Of a stretch of 64,000 nt of DNA, positions 37,349-44,699 are shown piece by piece. The position numbers and the translations under genes were made by a program. This stretch comes from Bacteroidales bacterium (lineage in GTDB: Bacteria > Bacteroidota > Bacteroidia > Bacteroidales > F082). The notes below the pieces were generated by a model, which ran no database searches, was not told the origin of the DNA, and saw nothing but the letters and a program-made list of their open reading frames with translations. The stretch lies in contig JAKSMU010000008.1 in the NCBI GenBank assembly GCA_024400455.1, forward strand, positions 62,001-126,000. The letters are read 5' to 3'. Each line of letters starts with the position of its first letter. Within the stretch, counting starts at the first letter, position 1.

Positions 37349-39625
37349 TTATTTCTTCGGCAAGCCCTTAATGTATTCGTCAATGGCTTTGGCTGCTTTC
37401 TTACCAGCACCCATTGCCAAGATGACCGTTGCGGCACCACTAACGGCATCGCCACCTGCGAAGACACCTTCATGTGTGGTTTGTCCGTTTTCATCGGCCA
37501 CTATGCAGCCCTTTCTATTCAGTTCAAGGTTTGGTGTCGTACTGCCAATCAACGGGTTAGGTGATGTACCAAGAGCCATGATAATCATGTCAACATCAAG
37601 CACGAATTCAGAGCCCGCAATCGGAACAGGACTACGGCGGCCCGAAGCATCAGGCTCGCCCAATTCGCATTTCACGCACTTGAAGCCATTTACCCAGCCG
37701 TTTTCGTCGCCTAAAACTTCGACAGGAGCCGTCAGCAAATCGAACAGCACGCCTTCTTCCTTGGCATGATGCACTTCTTCGGCACGAGCCGGAAGTTCGG
37801 CCTCTGAACGGCGGTAAACGACATGCACCTCAGCGCCCAAGCGTAAAGCGGTACGGGCAGCATCCATGGCGACATTACCACCACCGACCACAGCCACTTT
37901 CTTGCCTACATAGTTAGGCGTTTCAAAACCTTCCTTATATGAGAACAATAAGTTGTTACGAGTGAGGAACTCATTGGCAGAAACTACGCCACAAAGGTTT
38001 TCACCCGGCACATTGAGCATCATCGGGAAACCGGCACCCGATCCGATGTAAACTGCATCATAACCCTTGCGGTGAAGCAGCTCGCCTACGGTAACGGTAC
38101 GGCCCACGATGACATCCTTTTCCATCTTGGCGCCCAAGCGAACCACGCTTTCCACTTCCTTTTTCACCACAGTGTCCTTTGGCAGACGGAACGAAGGAAT
38201 GCCATAAACCAGCACGCCACCATATTCATGCAAAGCTTCGAAAATGGTGACATCATAGCCCATAGCCAGAAGATCCTTGGCACAAGTCAAACCTGAAGGG
38301 CCACTACCGATGACTGCCACCTTATGGTTGTTCTTCAAGCCTGGATTATCGAAATGCAAATCATGCTCGATGGCATAATCGCCAACAAAACGCTCAAGTT
38401 TACCAATAGCGATAGGCTCAAACTTCTTGCCCATCACGCAGCTACCTTCGCATTGTGATTCCTGAGGGCACACGCGACCGCAAACGGCAGGCAAAGCCGA
38501 GTCGCAACTGATGACGCCAGCAGCGCCTTCGAAGTCGCCACGGGCCACTCGGGCGATAAATCCAGGAATATTCACATTCACAGGGCAATGGGCCACGCAT
38601 TGCGGATTCTTGCAGTTCAAGCAACGCTGAGCTTCCAGAATAGCCATCTCGGCGGTATAGCCTAAACACACCTCATCGAAGTTGTGAGCACGCACTTCAG
38701 GCTTCTGCTCCGGACAAGGCACACGATGCTTCTTATCGGCCACCTCTTCGGCAATGCCCCCAATATGGCAAACGTGACCCTCTTCCTTTTCTTCCTTTTC
38801 GAGCTGCTTGCGCGTCACCACATTATTATACATGGCCTGACGCTTCATGGCCGTATCGAAATCAACATCTTTGCCTAGGAATTCTGGTCCATCAACGCAA
38901 GTGAACTTGGTCTTGCCTGCAATGCTCACGCGGCAAGCGCCACACATACCCGTTCCGTCAACCATGAGGCTATTCAGCGAAATCGTGCAACGGATGCCCA
39001 ATTCCTCGCAAGTCTTTGTGGCAAACTTCATCATAATCATCGGGCCGATGGCAACGCATTCGTCATACTTCTTGCCACTTGCGACCAACTGACGCAACAC
39101 ATCGGTAACTAAGCCTTTGCGTCCTGTAGACCCATCATCGGATGTGACATAAAGGTTGCAAACTTCCGACAGTTCCTTCTCAAAAATAAGAAGGTCCTTG
39201 GTACGGGCGCCGATAATGCAATCCGGCAAGGCACCATGTTCGCACAACCATTTCACTTGAGGATAAATTGGCGCAATGCCCACACCGCCACCGATAAACA
39301 CAAACGAGCGATGGCGCAGTTGCTCAGCCGTCATCGTGGCAAACTCCGATGGCTTGCCAAGTGGGCCGACCACATCACAGAAACGGTCGCCAACCTTATA
39401 TTCCGCCATCTTTCGCGTTGAATCGCCGATGGCCTTGAACACGATGGTAACCGTACCTTTAATACGTTGATAATCACTGATAGTCAGCGGAATGCGCTCA
39501 GCTTTTTCAGTCATCTTAACGATAAGGAACTGACCAGGCAAAGCAGATTGTGCAATGTGAGGCGCTGACACTTCCATAAGATAAGTCTCAGCTGCAAAAG
39601 TCTCTTTTCTAAGTATTTCAAACAT
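37349..39625 (-). CDS. Fused NfnAB-like ferredoxin:NADP+ oxidoreductase
   Basis: A 758-residue fusion. Residues 1-280 are the small-subunit type (ferredoxin-NADP reductase-like/PyrK-like) with an NAD(P) site GGGVGIAPIYP near 112 and a [2Fe-2S] site with Cys228, Cys231 and Cys243 (GMCGACRV...FTCVDG). Residues 320-758 are the GltD/NfnB type with a two-cluster Fe-S domain (CLNCKNPQCVAHCP, QESQCEGSC) and two dinucleotide folds (VIGSGPSGL, AVVGGGNVAMDAAR). The family includes electron-bifurcating NADH-dependent reduced ferredoxin:NADP+ transhydrogenase and glutamate synthase small-subunit-like proteins. Bifurcation here is inferred from the domain pair and the nearby [FeFe] hydrogenase. Both halves are complete. 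Confidence 0.88.
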   Translation of the reverse strand: MFEILRKETFAAETYLMEVSAPHIAQSALPGQFLIVKMTEKAERIPLTISDYQRIKGTVTIVFKAIGDSTRKMAEYKVGDRFCDVVGPLGKPSEFATMTAEQLRHRSFVFIGGGVGIAPIYPQVKWLCEHGALPDCIIGARTKDLLIFEKELSEVCNLYVTSDDGSTGRKGLVTDVLRQLVASGKKYDECVAIGPMIMMKFATKTCEELGIRCTISLNSLMVDGTGMCGACRVSIAGKTKFTCVDGPEFLGKDVDFDTAMKRQAMYNNVVTRKQLEKEEKEEGHVCHIGGIAEEVADKKHRVPCPEQKPEVRAHNFDEVCLGYTAEMAILEAQRCLNCKNPQCVAHCPVNVNIPGFIARVARGDFEGAAGVISCDSALPAVCGRVCPQESQCEGSCVMGKKFEPIAIGKLERFVGDYAIEHDLHFDNPGLKNNHKVAVIGSGPSGLTCAKDLLAMGYDVTIFEALHEYGGVLVYGIPSFRLPKDTVVKKEVESVVRLGAKMEKDVIVGRTVTVGELLHRKGYDAVYIGSGAGFPMMLNVPGENLCGVVSANEFLTRNNLLFSYKEGFETPNYVGKKVAVVGGGNVAMDAARTALRLGAEVHVVYRRSEAELPARAEEVHHAKEEGVLFDLLTAPVEVLGDENGWVNGFKCVKCELGEPDASGRRSPVPIAGSEFVLDVDMIIMALGTSPNPLIGSTTPNLELNRKGCIVADENGQTTHEGVFAGGDAVSGAATVILAMGAGKKAAKAIDEYIKGLPKK

Positions 39626-39651
39626 GATAGTCTATGTTAATAAATAATCGT

Positions 39652-39659
39652 CAAAAATA
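39652..39659 (-). promoter_or_regulatory. -7 promoter box for the NfnAB-like gene
   Basis: TATTTTTG on the - strand fits TAnnTTTG, 26 bases before the start codon at 39625. Confidence 0.5.
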
Positions 39660-39720
39660 GCAAATAACATTATCTCATTTGAAAAAAAATTGATTTTTTC
39701 GTTTTTTCTCAAACTTTTCA

Positions 39721-40287
39721 TCAGAAAATGTTCATCGCAATCACGGCACAGGCCTCAGCATCGGCCAAAGCGTTGTGATGCTGTTCCAAATCGTATCCGA
39801 AATGTTTCGCAACCGTCTGCAATTTATGATTTTCCAAATCAGGAAGCAGTTTTTCAGATCCCAAATGCGTGCAATAGAAAGGATATTCCGGATATTCCAT
39901 GTGATAGTAGTTATGCAAAGCACGCAAGCAACGCTCATCGAACGACTTGCCATGCGCCACAAACGCCATTCCTCTCACCTTACGCGAAACCTTGCGCCAC
40001 ACTTCCGGGAAAAGTTCTGCATTATTCGTGTCCTTATATGAAATGCCATGCACTTTTGTCGTCCAATAATCATAATGATTCGGCACCGGTTTTATCAAAC
40101 TGTAAAACTCATCGACAATCTTTCCTCGTTTAACAATGACAATTCCCACACTACAAGCGCTCGTCACTTCACCGTTAGCAGCCTCAAAATCAATGGCTAC
40201 AAAACTCTTCAAATGTTTAGGAGGAATATAATCCGGTCGCTGTTCAGGCTTCTCAACCTTTTCTTTTTTTTCCTTTTCCTCGTCCAT
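39721..40287 (-). CDS. DEDDh-type 3'-5' exonuclease
   Basis: A 188-residue DnaQ/epsilon-like exonuclease. Exo I has Asp33 and Glu35 (VAIDFEAANG), Exo II lies in AFVAHGKSFDERCL, and the terminal HNALADAEACA supplies the Exo III His and Asp. A 20-residue Lys/Glu-rich lead precedes the fold. Such stand-alone proteins act in proofreading, RNA turnover or repair. It is transcribed away from the PerR-type gene. Confidence 0.88.
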   Translation of the reverse strand: MDEEKEKKEKVEKPEQRPDYIPPKHLKSFVAIDFEAANGEVTSACSVGIVIVKRGKIVDEFYSLIKPVPNHYDYWTTKVHGISYKDTNNAELFPEVWRKVSRKVRGMAFVAHGKSFDERCLRALHNYYHMEYPEYPFYCTHLGSEKLLPDLENHKLQTVAKHFGYDLEQHHNALADAEACAVIAMNIF

Positions 40288-40376
40288 ATATAAATAAGGT
40301 ATATTCCGATTTACTTTTTTTCATTTCAAAAGTATGCAAAATTAGCAAAAAGATGATGAAAAAAAGTCATAATTAG

Positions 40377-40406
40377 TTGGTAGATTAAAAAAAAGACGTA
40401 TCTTTG
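40377..40406 (+). promoter_or_regulatory. Promoter of the PerR-type gene
   Basis: TTG (40377-40379), a 19-bp spacer and TATCTTTG (40399-40406) form a complete Bacteroidetes promoter. The operator-like palindrome at 40420-40436 lies just downstream. Confidence 0.85.
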
Positions 40407-40419
40407 CACCGAATTTAAT

Positions 40420-40436
40420 TTTGTAATGATTACAAA
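40420..40436. promoter_or_regulatory. Fur/PerR-type operator (7-1-7 palindrome)
   Basis: TTTGTAATGATTACAAA is a perfect palindrome of two 8-base arms around one base. It has the same architecture as Fur/PerR/Zur boxes (TnnTAATnATTAnnA). It lies between the -7 box and the ATG of a PerR-type gene, at about +8 to +24, where a bound repressor would block transcription. This supports autoregulation. Confidence 0.8.
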
Positions 40437-40442
40437 TTTTAC

Positions 40443-40850
40443 ATGAATACAAAGTCAGCCGAAATATTAAGAGCAAAAGGCATCAGTCCTTCGGTGCAAA
40501 GGGTTGCCATTCATGATTACATGATGACACATTTCACCCATCCCACCGTCGACGAAATCTACAGAGACCTCTCCCCTATCATTCCGACACTTTCAAAGAC
40601 TACCATTTACAACACGCTCACGCTTTTCCTTGAACACGAACTTGTCGATTCACTCACGATGGATGGCAGCATCACACATTACGATGGCAATGTGCAGTCT
40701 CATGCACATTTTCAGTGTTCGCAATGCGGAGAGATTTACGATATTCCAATGCCGAAAACCGAAGTGCCGCAACTTGATGGTTTTGAAATCAATGGAATGA
40801 AAGTCTTTTATTACGGAATTTGCGAAAAGTGCAAAAAGAAAGAAATTTAA
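40443..40850 (+). CDS. perR: PerR/Fur-type metalloregulator
   Basis: A 135-residue Fur-family repressor. The winged helix includes SPSVQRVAIHDYM and LSKTTIYNTLTLFLEHELV. The structural zinc site is complete, with Cys92/Cys95 (FQCSQCG) and Cys127/Cys130 (GICEKCKKK). Regulatory-site histidines lie in SHAHF (87, 89). The context (rubrerythrin, rubredoxins, flavodiiron protein downstream) argues for peroxide/oxygen sensing, hence PerR rather than Fur or Zur. The exact sensing metal is inferred. It has its own promoter and a palindromic operator. Confidence 0.85.
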   Translation: MNTKSAEILRAKGISPSVQRVAIHDYMMTHFTHPTVDEIYRDLSPIIPTLSKTTIYNTLTLFLEHELVDSLTMDGSITHYDGNVQSHAHFQCSQCGEIYDIPMPKTEVPQLDGFEINGMKVFYYGICEKCKKKEI

Positions 40851-40881
40851 ATATTTAATGATTTAAAATTCAAAGATTTAA
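40850..40881. repeat. Heptamer-word array, copy B of a 32-bp dispersed repeat
   Basis: The reverse complement of 40850-40881 is identical over 32 bases to 11656-11687. It begins at the stop of the PerR-type gene. A second word run (AATTAAAC, AAATAAAC, AACTAAAC types) fills 40889-40919 up to the rubrerythrin start. Confidence 0.8.
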
Positions 40882-40933
40882 CACGGATAAACAATTAAAC
40901 AAATAAACATAAATCAACTAAACAACAAACATC

Positions 40934-41473
40934 ATGGAATTAAAAGGTTCAAAAACAGAAGCCAACCTGCAGGCTGCATTTGCAGGAGAATCACAAGCTC
41001 GCAACAAGTACACTTACTTTGCTTCAAAAGCACGCAAGGAAGGTTACAACCAAATTGCCGACATCTTTGAAGAGACTGCCAACAACGAAAAGGAACACGC
41101 CAAGATTTGGTACAAACTCCTGCACGATGGCGAAGTTGCCGACACCATGACCAACCTCAAGGATGCCGCCGACGGCGAAAACTACGAATGGACCGATATG
41201 TATGACACTTTCGCAAAAGAAGCTCGCGAAGAAGGTTTCACAAAGATTGCCGTGCTGTTCGAAATGGTCGCCAAAATCGAAAAAGAACACGAAGCCCGTT
41301 ACCGCAAACTCCTCCAGAACATCGAAGACGGCATTGTTTTCTCACGCGAAGGCGATATGGTTTGGCAGTGCGCCAACTGCGGTCACATTGTGATTGGCAA
41401 AAAGGCACCACAGGTTTGCCCAGTCTGCAACCATCCACAGTCCTATTTCCAAATCAAGGCAGAAAATTATTGA
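40934..41473 (+). CDS. rbr: Rubrerythrin
   Basis: A 179-residue diiron peroxidase that reduces H2O2 with electrons from rubredoxin in anaerobes. The four-helix-bundle iron ligands lie in [25 protein letters not shown] and [10 protein letters not shown]. The C-terminal rubredoxin-like domain has CANCG and CPVC. It is 83 bases after the PerR-type gene and 60 bases before rubredoxin on the same strand, the expected PerR regulon order. Confidence 0.96.
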   Translation: MELKGSKTEANLQAAFAGESQARNKYTYFASKARKEGYNQIADIFEETANNEKEHAKIWYKLLHDGEVADTMTNLKDAADGENYEWTDMYDTFAKEAREEGFTKIAVLFEMVAKIEKEHEARYRKLLQNIEDGIVFSREGDMVWQCANCGHIVIGKKAPQVCPVCNHPQSYFQIKAENY

Positions 41474-41533
41474 TTAGTTGAACCTTTTTGGAGAGGAATT
41501 GTTATCATAGTGAACTTTAAAAACCAACACACT

Positions 41534-41692
41534 ATGAAGAAATACGTTTGTGATGTCTGCGGTTACATTTACGACCCAGAAAAAGGCGATCCTGACAGTG
41601 GCATTGTCCCAGGAACACCATTTGAAGAAATCCCTGACGACTGGACATGCCCACTTTGCGGTGTCGGCAAAGACAGTTTCTCGGAAATGTAA
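41534..41692 (+). CDS. Rubredoxin
   Basis: A 52-residue one-iron electron carrier with Cys6/Cys9 ([12 protein letters not shown]) and Cys39/Cys42 ([10 protein letters not shown]), the classic length and spacing. The ATG at 41534 is chosen because it gives the standard N-terminus; an upstream frame to 41510 adds eight residues. It probably donates electrons to rubrerythrin and/or the flavodiiron protein. Confidence 0.96.
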   Translation: MKKYVCDVCGYIYDPEKGDPDSGIVPGTPFEEIPDDWTCPLCGVGKDSFSEM

Positions 41693-41700
41693 AACCAATT

Positions 41701-41746
41701 GAAAATTGCGGGAGTGTCGGAAAAGACGTTCCTGCAATTTTCTTAA
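41701..41746 (+). terminator. Hairpin/terminator after rubredoxin
   Basis: The stem GAAAATTGCGGGA (41701-41713) pairs with TTCCTGCAATTTTC (41729-41742), followed by a short T/A tail. It may end or attenuate the rubrerythrin-rubredoxin transcript before the Hrb gene. Confidence 0.65.
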
Positions 41747-41758
41747 AATCAAAATTTT

Positions 41759-42385
41759 ATGGACAACAAGGCACTCTTTAAAATCAGTTACGGACTTTAC
41801 GTCCTGACCACCAATTACGAAAACAAGGACAACGGATGCATCATCAACACCGTGCTGCAACTCACGAGCGACCCGTTAAGAATTTCGGTCACAGTCAACA
41901 AAAGCAACTACACCCACGACCTGATTAAAGACTCGTGCGTGTTCAATGTTTCCTGCCTAACCACCGAGACACCAATGTCGGTATTCGAGCATTTCGGATT
42001 CCAATCCGGCAGGAATGTCAACAAATTTGAGAACAGTCAGGAAGAACCACGCGCCGTGAACAATGTGATTTACATTCCGAAATACAGCAATGCTTTCATC
42101 GCTTGCCATGTGGTGAAAACCATCGATTTCGGCACGCACACCATGTTTATCGCCGAGGTTCAAGATGCTCAGGTGCTTTCCGACAAGCCTTCGCTGACAT
42201 ACGACTATTACCAGCAAAACATCAAGCCGAAACCACAGCCAAAGGTTGAAAATGCAGACAAAGAGTTGCGGCGTTGGCAATGTCAGGTTTGCGGTTACAT
42301 TTACGAAGGTTACGAACTGCCCGACGATTTCGTTTGCCCAGTTTGCAAGCATGGCAGGGAAGTTTTCGTTGAAATATTCGAATAA
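41759..42385 (+). CDS. hrb: High-molecular-weight rubredoxin (flavin reductase-rubredoxin fusion)
   Basis: A 208-residue fusion of an FMN-binding flavin-reductase-like domain (about 1-155, with LFKISYGLYVLTT and GCIINTVLQLTSDP) and a C-terminal rubredoxin domain with Cys175/Cys178 and Cys193/Cys196. This matches Hrb, the NADH-dependent electron donor of FprA in Moorella, from knowledge of the family. The next gene, 18 bases on, is fprA, which strongly supports the pairing. Together they would reduce O2 or NO. Confidence 0.9.
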   Translation: MDNKALFKISYGLYVLTTNYENKDNGCIINTVLQLTSDPLRISVTVNKSNYTHDLIKDSCVFNVSCLTTETPMSVFEHFGFQSGRNVNKFENSQEEPRAVNNVIYIPKYSNAFIACHVVKTIDFGTHTMFIAEVQDAQVLSDKPSLTYDYYQQNIKPKPQPKVENADKELRRWQCQVCGYIYEGYELPDDFVCPVCKHGREVFVEIFE

Positions 42386-42403
42386 AAAACAGAAAAAAGC
42401 GAT

Positions 42404-43591
42404 ATGAGTCACATTCAACTTTCAGAAAACATTTTTTACGTTGGCGTAAACGACAGACGCACAGAACTTTTCGAAAACCACATGGAACTGCCAAACGGCG
42501 TTTCGTACAACTCCTATCTGATAGTCGATGACAAAGTCGTCCTCATCGATCCCGTCGAAGCCGGTTTCTTTGACGAGTATCTTCAAAAGGTGAAACTCAT
42601 TCTCGATGACCGAAAAGTCGATTATCTCATCGTCAACCATGCCGAACCCGACCATAGCGGAGCCATTGCGGCCATCATCAGGGAATATCCCGAAGTTCAA
42701 GTCGTTGGAAATGCAAAGACTTTCGCTCCTTTGGAGGCATTTTACGGCCCAATTGACAACAAACTCATTGTTGCCGATGGCGAGACTCTGAATATTGGCC
42801 AACACACGTTCCAATTCTTCATGGTTCCTATGGTCCATTGGCCAGAATCCATGGTCACATACGAGCAAAGCACAAAGATTGTCTTTTCAAACGATGCTTT
42901 CGGCGGTTTCGGTGCCTTGAACGGTGGCATTTTCGATGATGAAACCGACATCCGTTTTTACGAAGACGACATGCGCCGCTACTACGCCAACATCGTCGGC
43001 AAGGTGGCAGGACCTACCTTGAAAGCCATTCAGAAACTCGGCGGATTGGAAATCAAGATGATAGCTCCGTCGCACGGACTTGTTTGGCGCAGCAATCTGC
43101 AATGGGTTCTCGACAAATACATCCAATGGAGCAGTCACCAAAGCGAGGAAGGCATCGTGATTGTTTACGGTTCCATGTACGGCAACACCGCCCGTATGGC
43201 CGACATCATAGCCCGTGGTGCAGCCGAATCCGGCATCAAAAACATACGTGTTTATGATGTAGCCAAAACCGAGGTCTCCTTCATTATGAGCGACATTTGG
43301 AAATACAAAGGTGTCATCATCGGGGCTTGCGCCCATTATGGCAGCATGTTCCCGAATATGACTTTGCTCGTTCACGAGCTCAACGAATTCAAGCCGAAAG
43401 ACAAAATCTACGGCATTTTCGGCGGCATGAGCTGGGGCGGCGGTGGTGTGAAAACACTCTGCAAACACGCTGAAGAAGGCGGTTGGCAACTCGCAGCCGA
43501 AAGCGTTGAAGTGAAAGGCGCGCCAATTCGCGAAGAAGACATTGAACGGCTTTACGATTTAGGCTTTAAAATTGGGAAAGAAATTCAATAA
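42404..43591 (+). CDS. fprA: A-type flavodiiron protein (O2/NO reductase)
   Basis: A 395-residue cytoplasmic enzyme reducing O2 to water and/or NO to N2O. The metallo-beta-lactamase-like domain carries the diiron ligands His79, Glu81 and Asp83 (NHAEPDHSG), with His145, Asp164 and His224. A C-terminal flavodoxin domain begins near 251, with the FMN loop YGSMYGNTARMA. All ligands are present, so it should be active. It is directly downstream of hrb, its probable electron donor. Confidence 0.95.
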   Translation: MSHIQLSENIFYVGVNDRRTELFENHMELPNGVSYNSYLIVDDKVVLIDPVEAGFFDEYLQKVKLILDDRKVDYLIVNHAEPDHSGAIAAIIREYPEVQVVGNAKTFAPLEAFYGPIDNKLIVADGETLNIGQHTFQFFMVPMVHWPESMVTYEQSTKIVFSNDAFGGFGALNGGIFDDETDIRFYEDDMRRYYANIVGKVAGPTLKAIQKLGGLEIKMIAPSHGLVWRSNLQWVLDKYIQWSSHQSEEGIVIVYGSMYGNTARMADIIARGAAESGIKNIRVYDVAKTEVSFIMSDIWKYKGVIIGACAHYGSMFPNMTLLVHELNEFKPKDKIYGIFGGMSWGGGGVKTLCKHAEEGGWQLAAESVEVKGAPIREEDIERLYDLGFKIGKEIQ

Positions 43592-43638
43592 ACTAACTAT
43601 GGAGCAAGGCAAGTCCTAGTTCCTATCCTATTAAAATC

Positions 43639-44061
43639 ATGAAAACCATAGCATTAGTGGCACACGACGCCAAAAAGAAAGACCTATTGGAATGGGTCAC
43701 GAAACATGTAGATAAACTTCGTGGTAACGAGTATTATGCAACGGGGACAACGGGAAAGCTGTTGTCAACTGTTCTTGATGGTATTCATTGCCTGAAAAGC
43801 GGTCCACTTGGTGGCGACCAACAGCTTGGCTCGTTGATTTCGGAAGGGAAAATCGATTATCTCATCTTTTTTTGGGATCCGATGACGAGTCAGCCTCACG
43901 ATGTTGATGTGAAGGCGTTATTGAGGCTAAGCGTGTTATACGACATTCCAACAGCCTGCAATCGTGCCTCAGCCGACTTCATGGTTTCATCCGGACTTTT
44001 CGGAGAAGAATACAAACCCGAAGTGACAGACTATTCAGACTATCTGAACAGAAGAATTTGA
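43639..44061 (+). CDS. mgsA: Methylglyoxal synthase
   Basis: Converts dihydroxyacetone phosphate to methylglyoxal, a bypass of lower glycolysis used when phosphate is scarce or sugar phosphates build up. The 140-residue protein has the N-terminal VAHDAKKKDL, ATGTTG for phosphate binding, SGPLGGDQQLG with the catalytic Asp, and FFWDPMTSQPHDVDVKALLR. It is 47 bases after fprA and may share its transcript; a strong terminator follows. Confidence 0.95.
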   Translation: MKTIALVAHDAKKKDLLEWVTKHVDKLRGNEYYATGTTGKLLSTVLDGIHCLKSGPLGGDQQLGSLISEGKIDYLIFFWDPMTSQPHDVDVKALLRLSVLYDIPTACNRASADFMVSSGLFGEEYKPEVTDYSDYLNRRI

Positions 44062-44131
44062 ATCAATGCCAATTTTGCATAATTAACAATTTAGTTGGCC
44101 GTGACATTGCATTTACTGCAATAAGAACAAC

Positions 44132-44166
44132 AAAAAACTCCACCCCTATTCAGAGTGGAGTTTTTT
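44132..44166 (+). terminator. Bidirectional terminator between mgsA and hydC
   Basis: A stem of about 12 bp (AAAAAACTCCAC with GTGGAGTTTTTT) between convergent operons; T-runs are available on both strands. Confidence 0.9.
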
Positions 44167-44196
44167 CATGCCTATATATTAATATAGGTGTACTGA

Positions 44197-44673
44197 TTAT
44201 TTGTACTCAGCCAAAACGTCTTTCACGCGGTCTGGGGTCATACGGCCATAAACCTTGTCACCGACTTCGATAACAGGAGCAAGACCGCAAGCACCGACGC
44301 AACGGAGCACTGTCAGTGAGAACTTACCGTCTGGGGTAACTTCACCGACATTGATGCCGAGCTGACGTTTGATTTCGTCCAAAACCTTTTCAGCACCACG
44401 CACATAGCAAGCTGTGCCCAAGCAAACACTGATTGGGTGTTCGCCTTTAGGAGTCATGGTGAAGAATGAGTAGAAGGAAACGATACCGTAAACTCTTGAA
44501 ACAGGGATGTTCAGTTCGAGAGCAACAACTTCCTGGACTTCCTTTGGCAGATAACCAAATTCACCCTGAACCTTGTGCAACACGTTGATGACTTCACCGC
44601 CCTTGTTTCCAAAAGACTTACAAACGTCCTTAATGAAGTTTATCTTTGATTCTGATAATTTAATAGTTGCCAT
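44197..44673 (-). CDS. hydC: [FeFe]-hydrogenase subunit HydC (NuoE-like)
   Basis: A 158-residue thioredoxin-fold [2Fe-2S] subunit similar to NuoE. Ligand cysteines lie in CLGTACYVRGA and LRCVGACGLAP. In HydABC-type hydrogenases this subunit helps pass electrons between NAD(H) and ferredoxin sides. Unlike most genes here, it has a Shine-Dalgarno-like AAAGGA 7 bases before the ATG. It is the last gene of the hyd operon, 27 bases after hydA. Confidence 0.93.
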   Translation of the reverse strand: MATIKLSESKINFIKDVCKSFGNKGGEVINVLHKVQGEFGYLPKEVQEVVALELNIPVSRVYGIVSFYSFFTMTPKGEHPISVCLGTACYVRGAEKVLDEIKRQLGINVGEVTPDGKFSLTVLRCVGACGLAPVIEVGDKVYGRMTPDRVKDVLAEYK

Positions 44674-44699
44674 AATTATTTCCTTTCTATGTTTACAGA

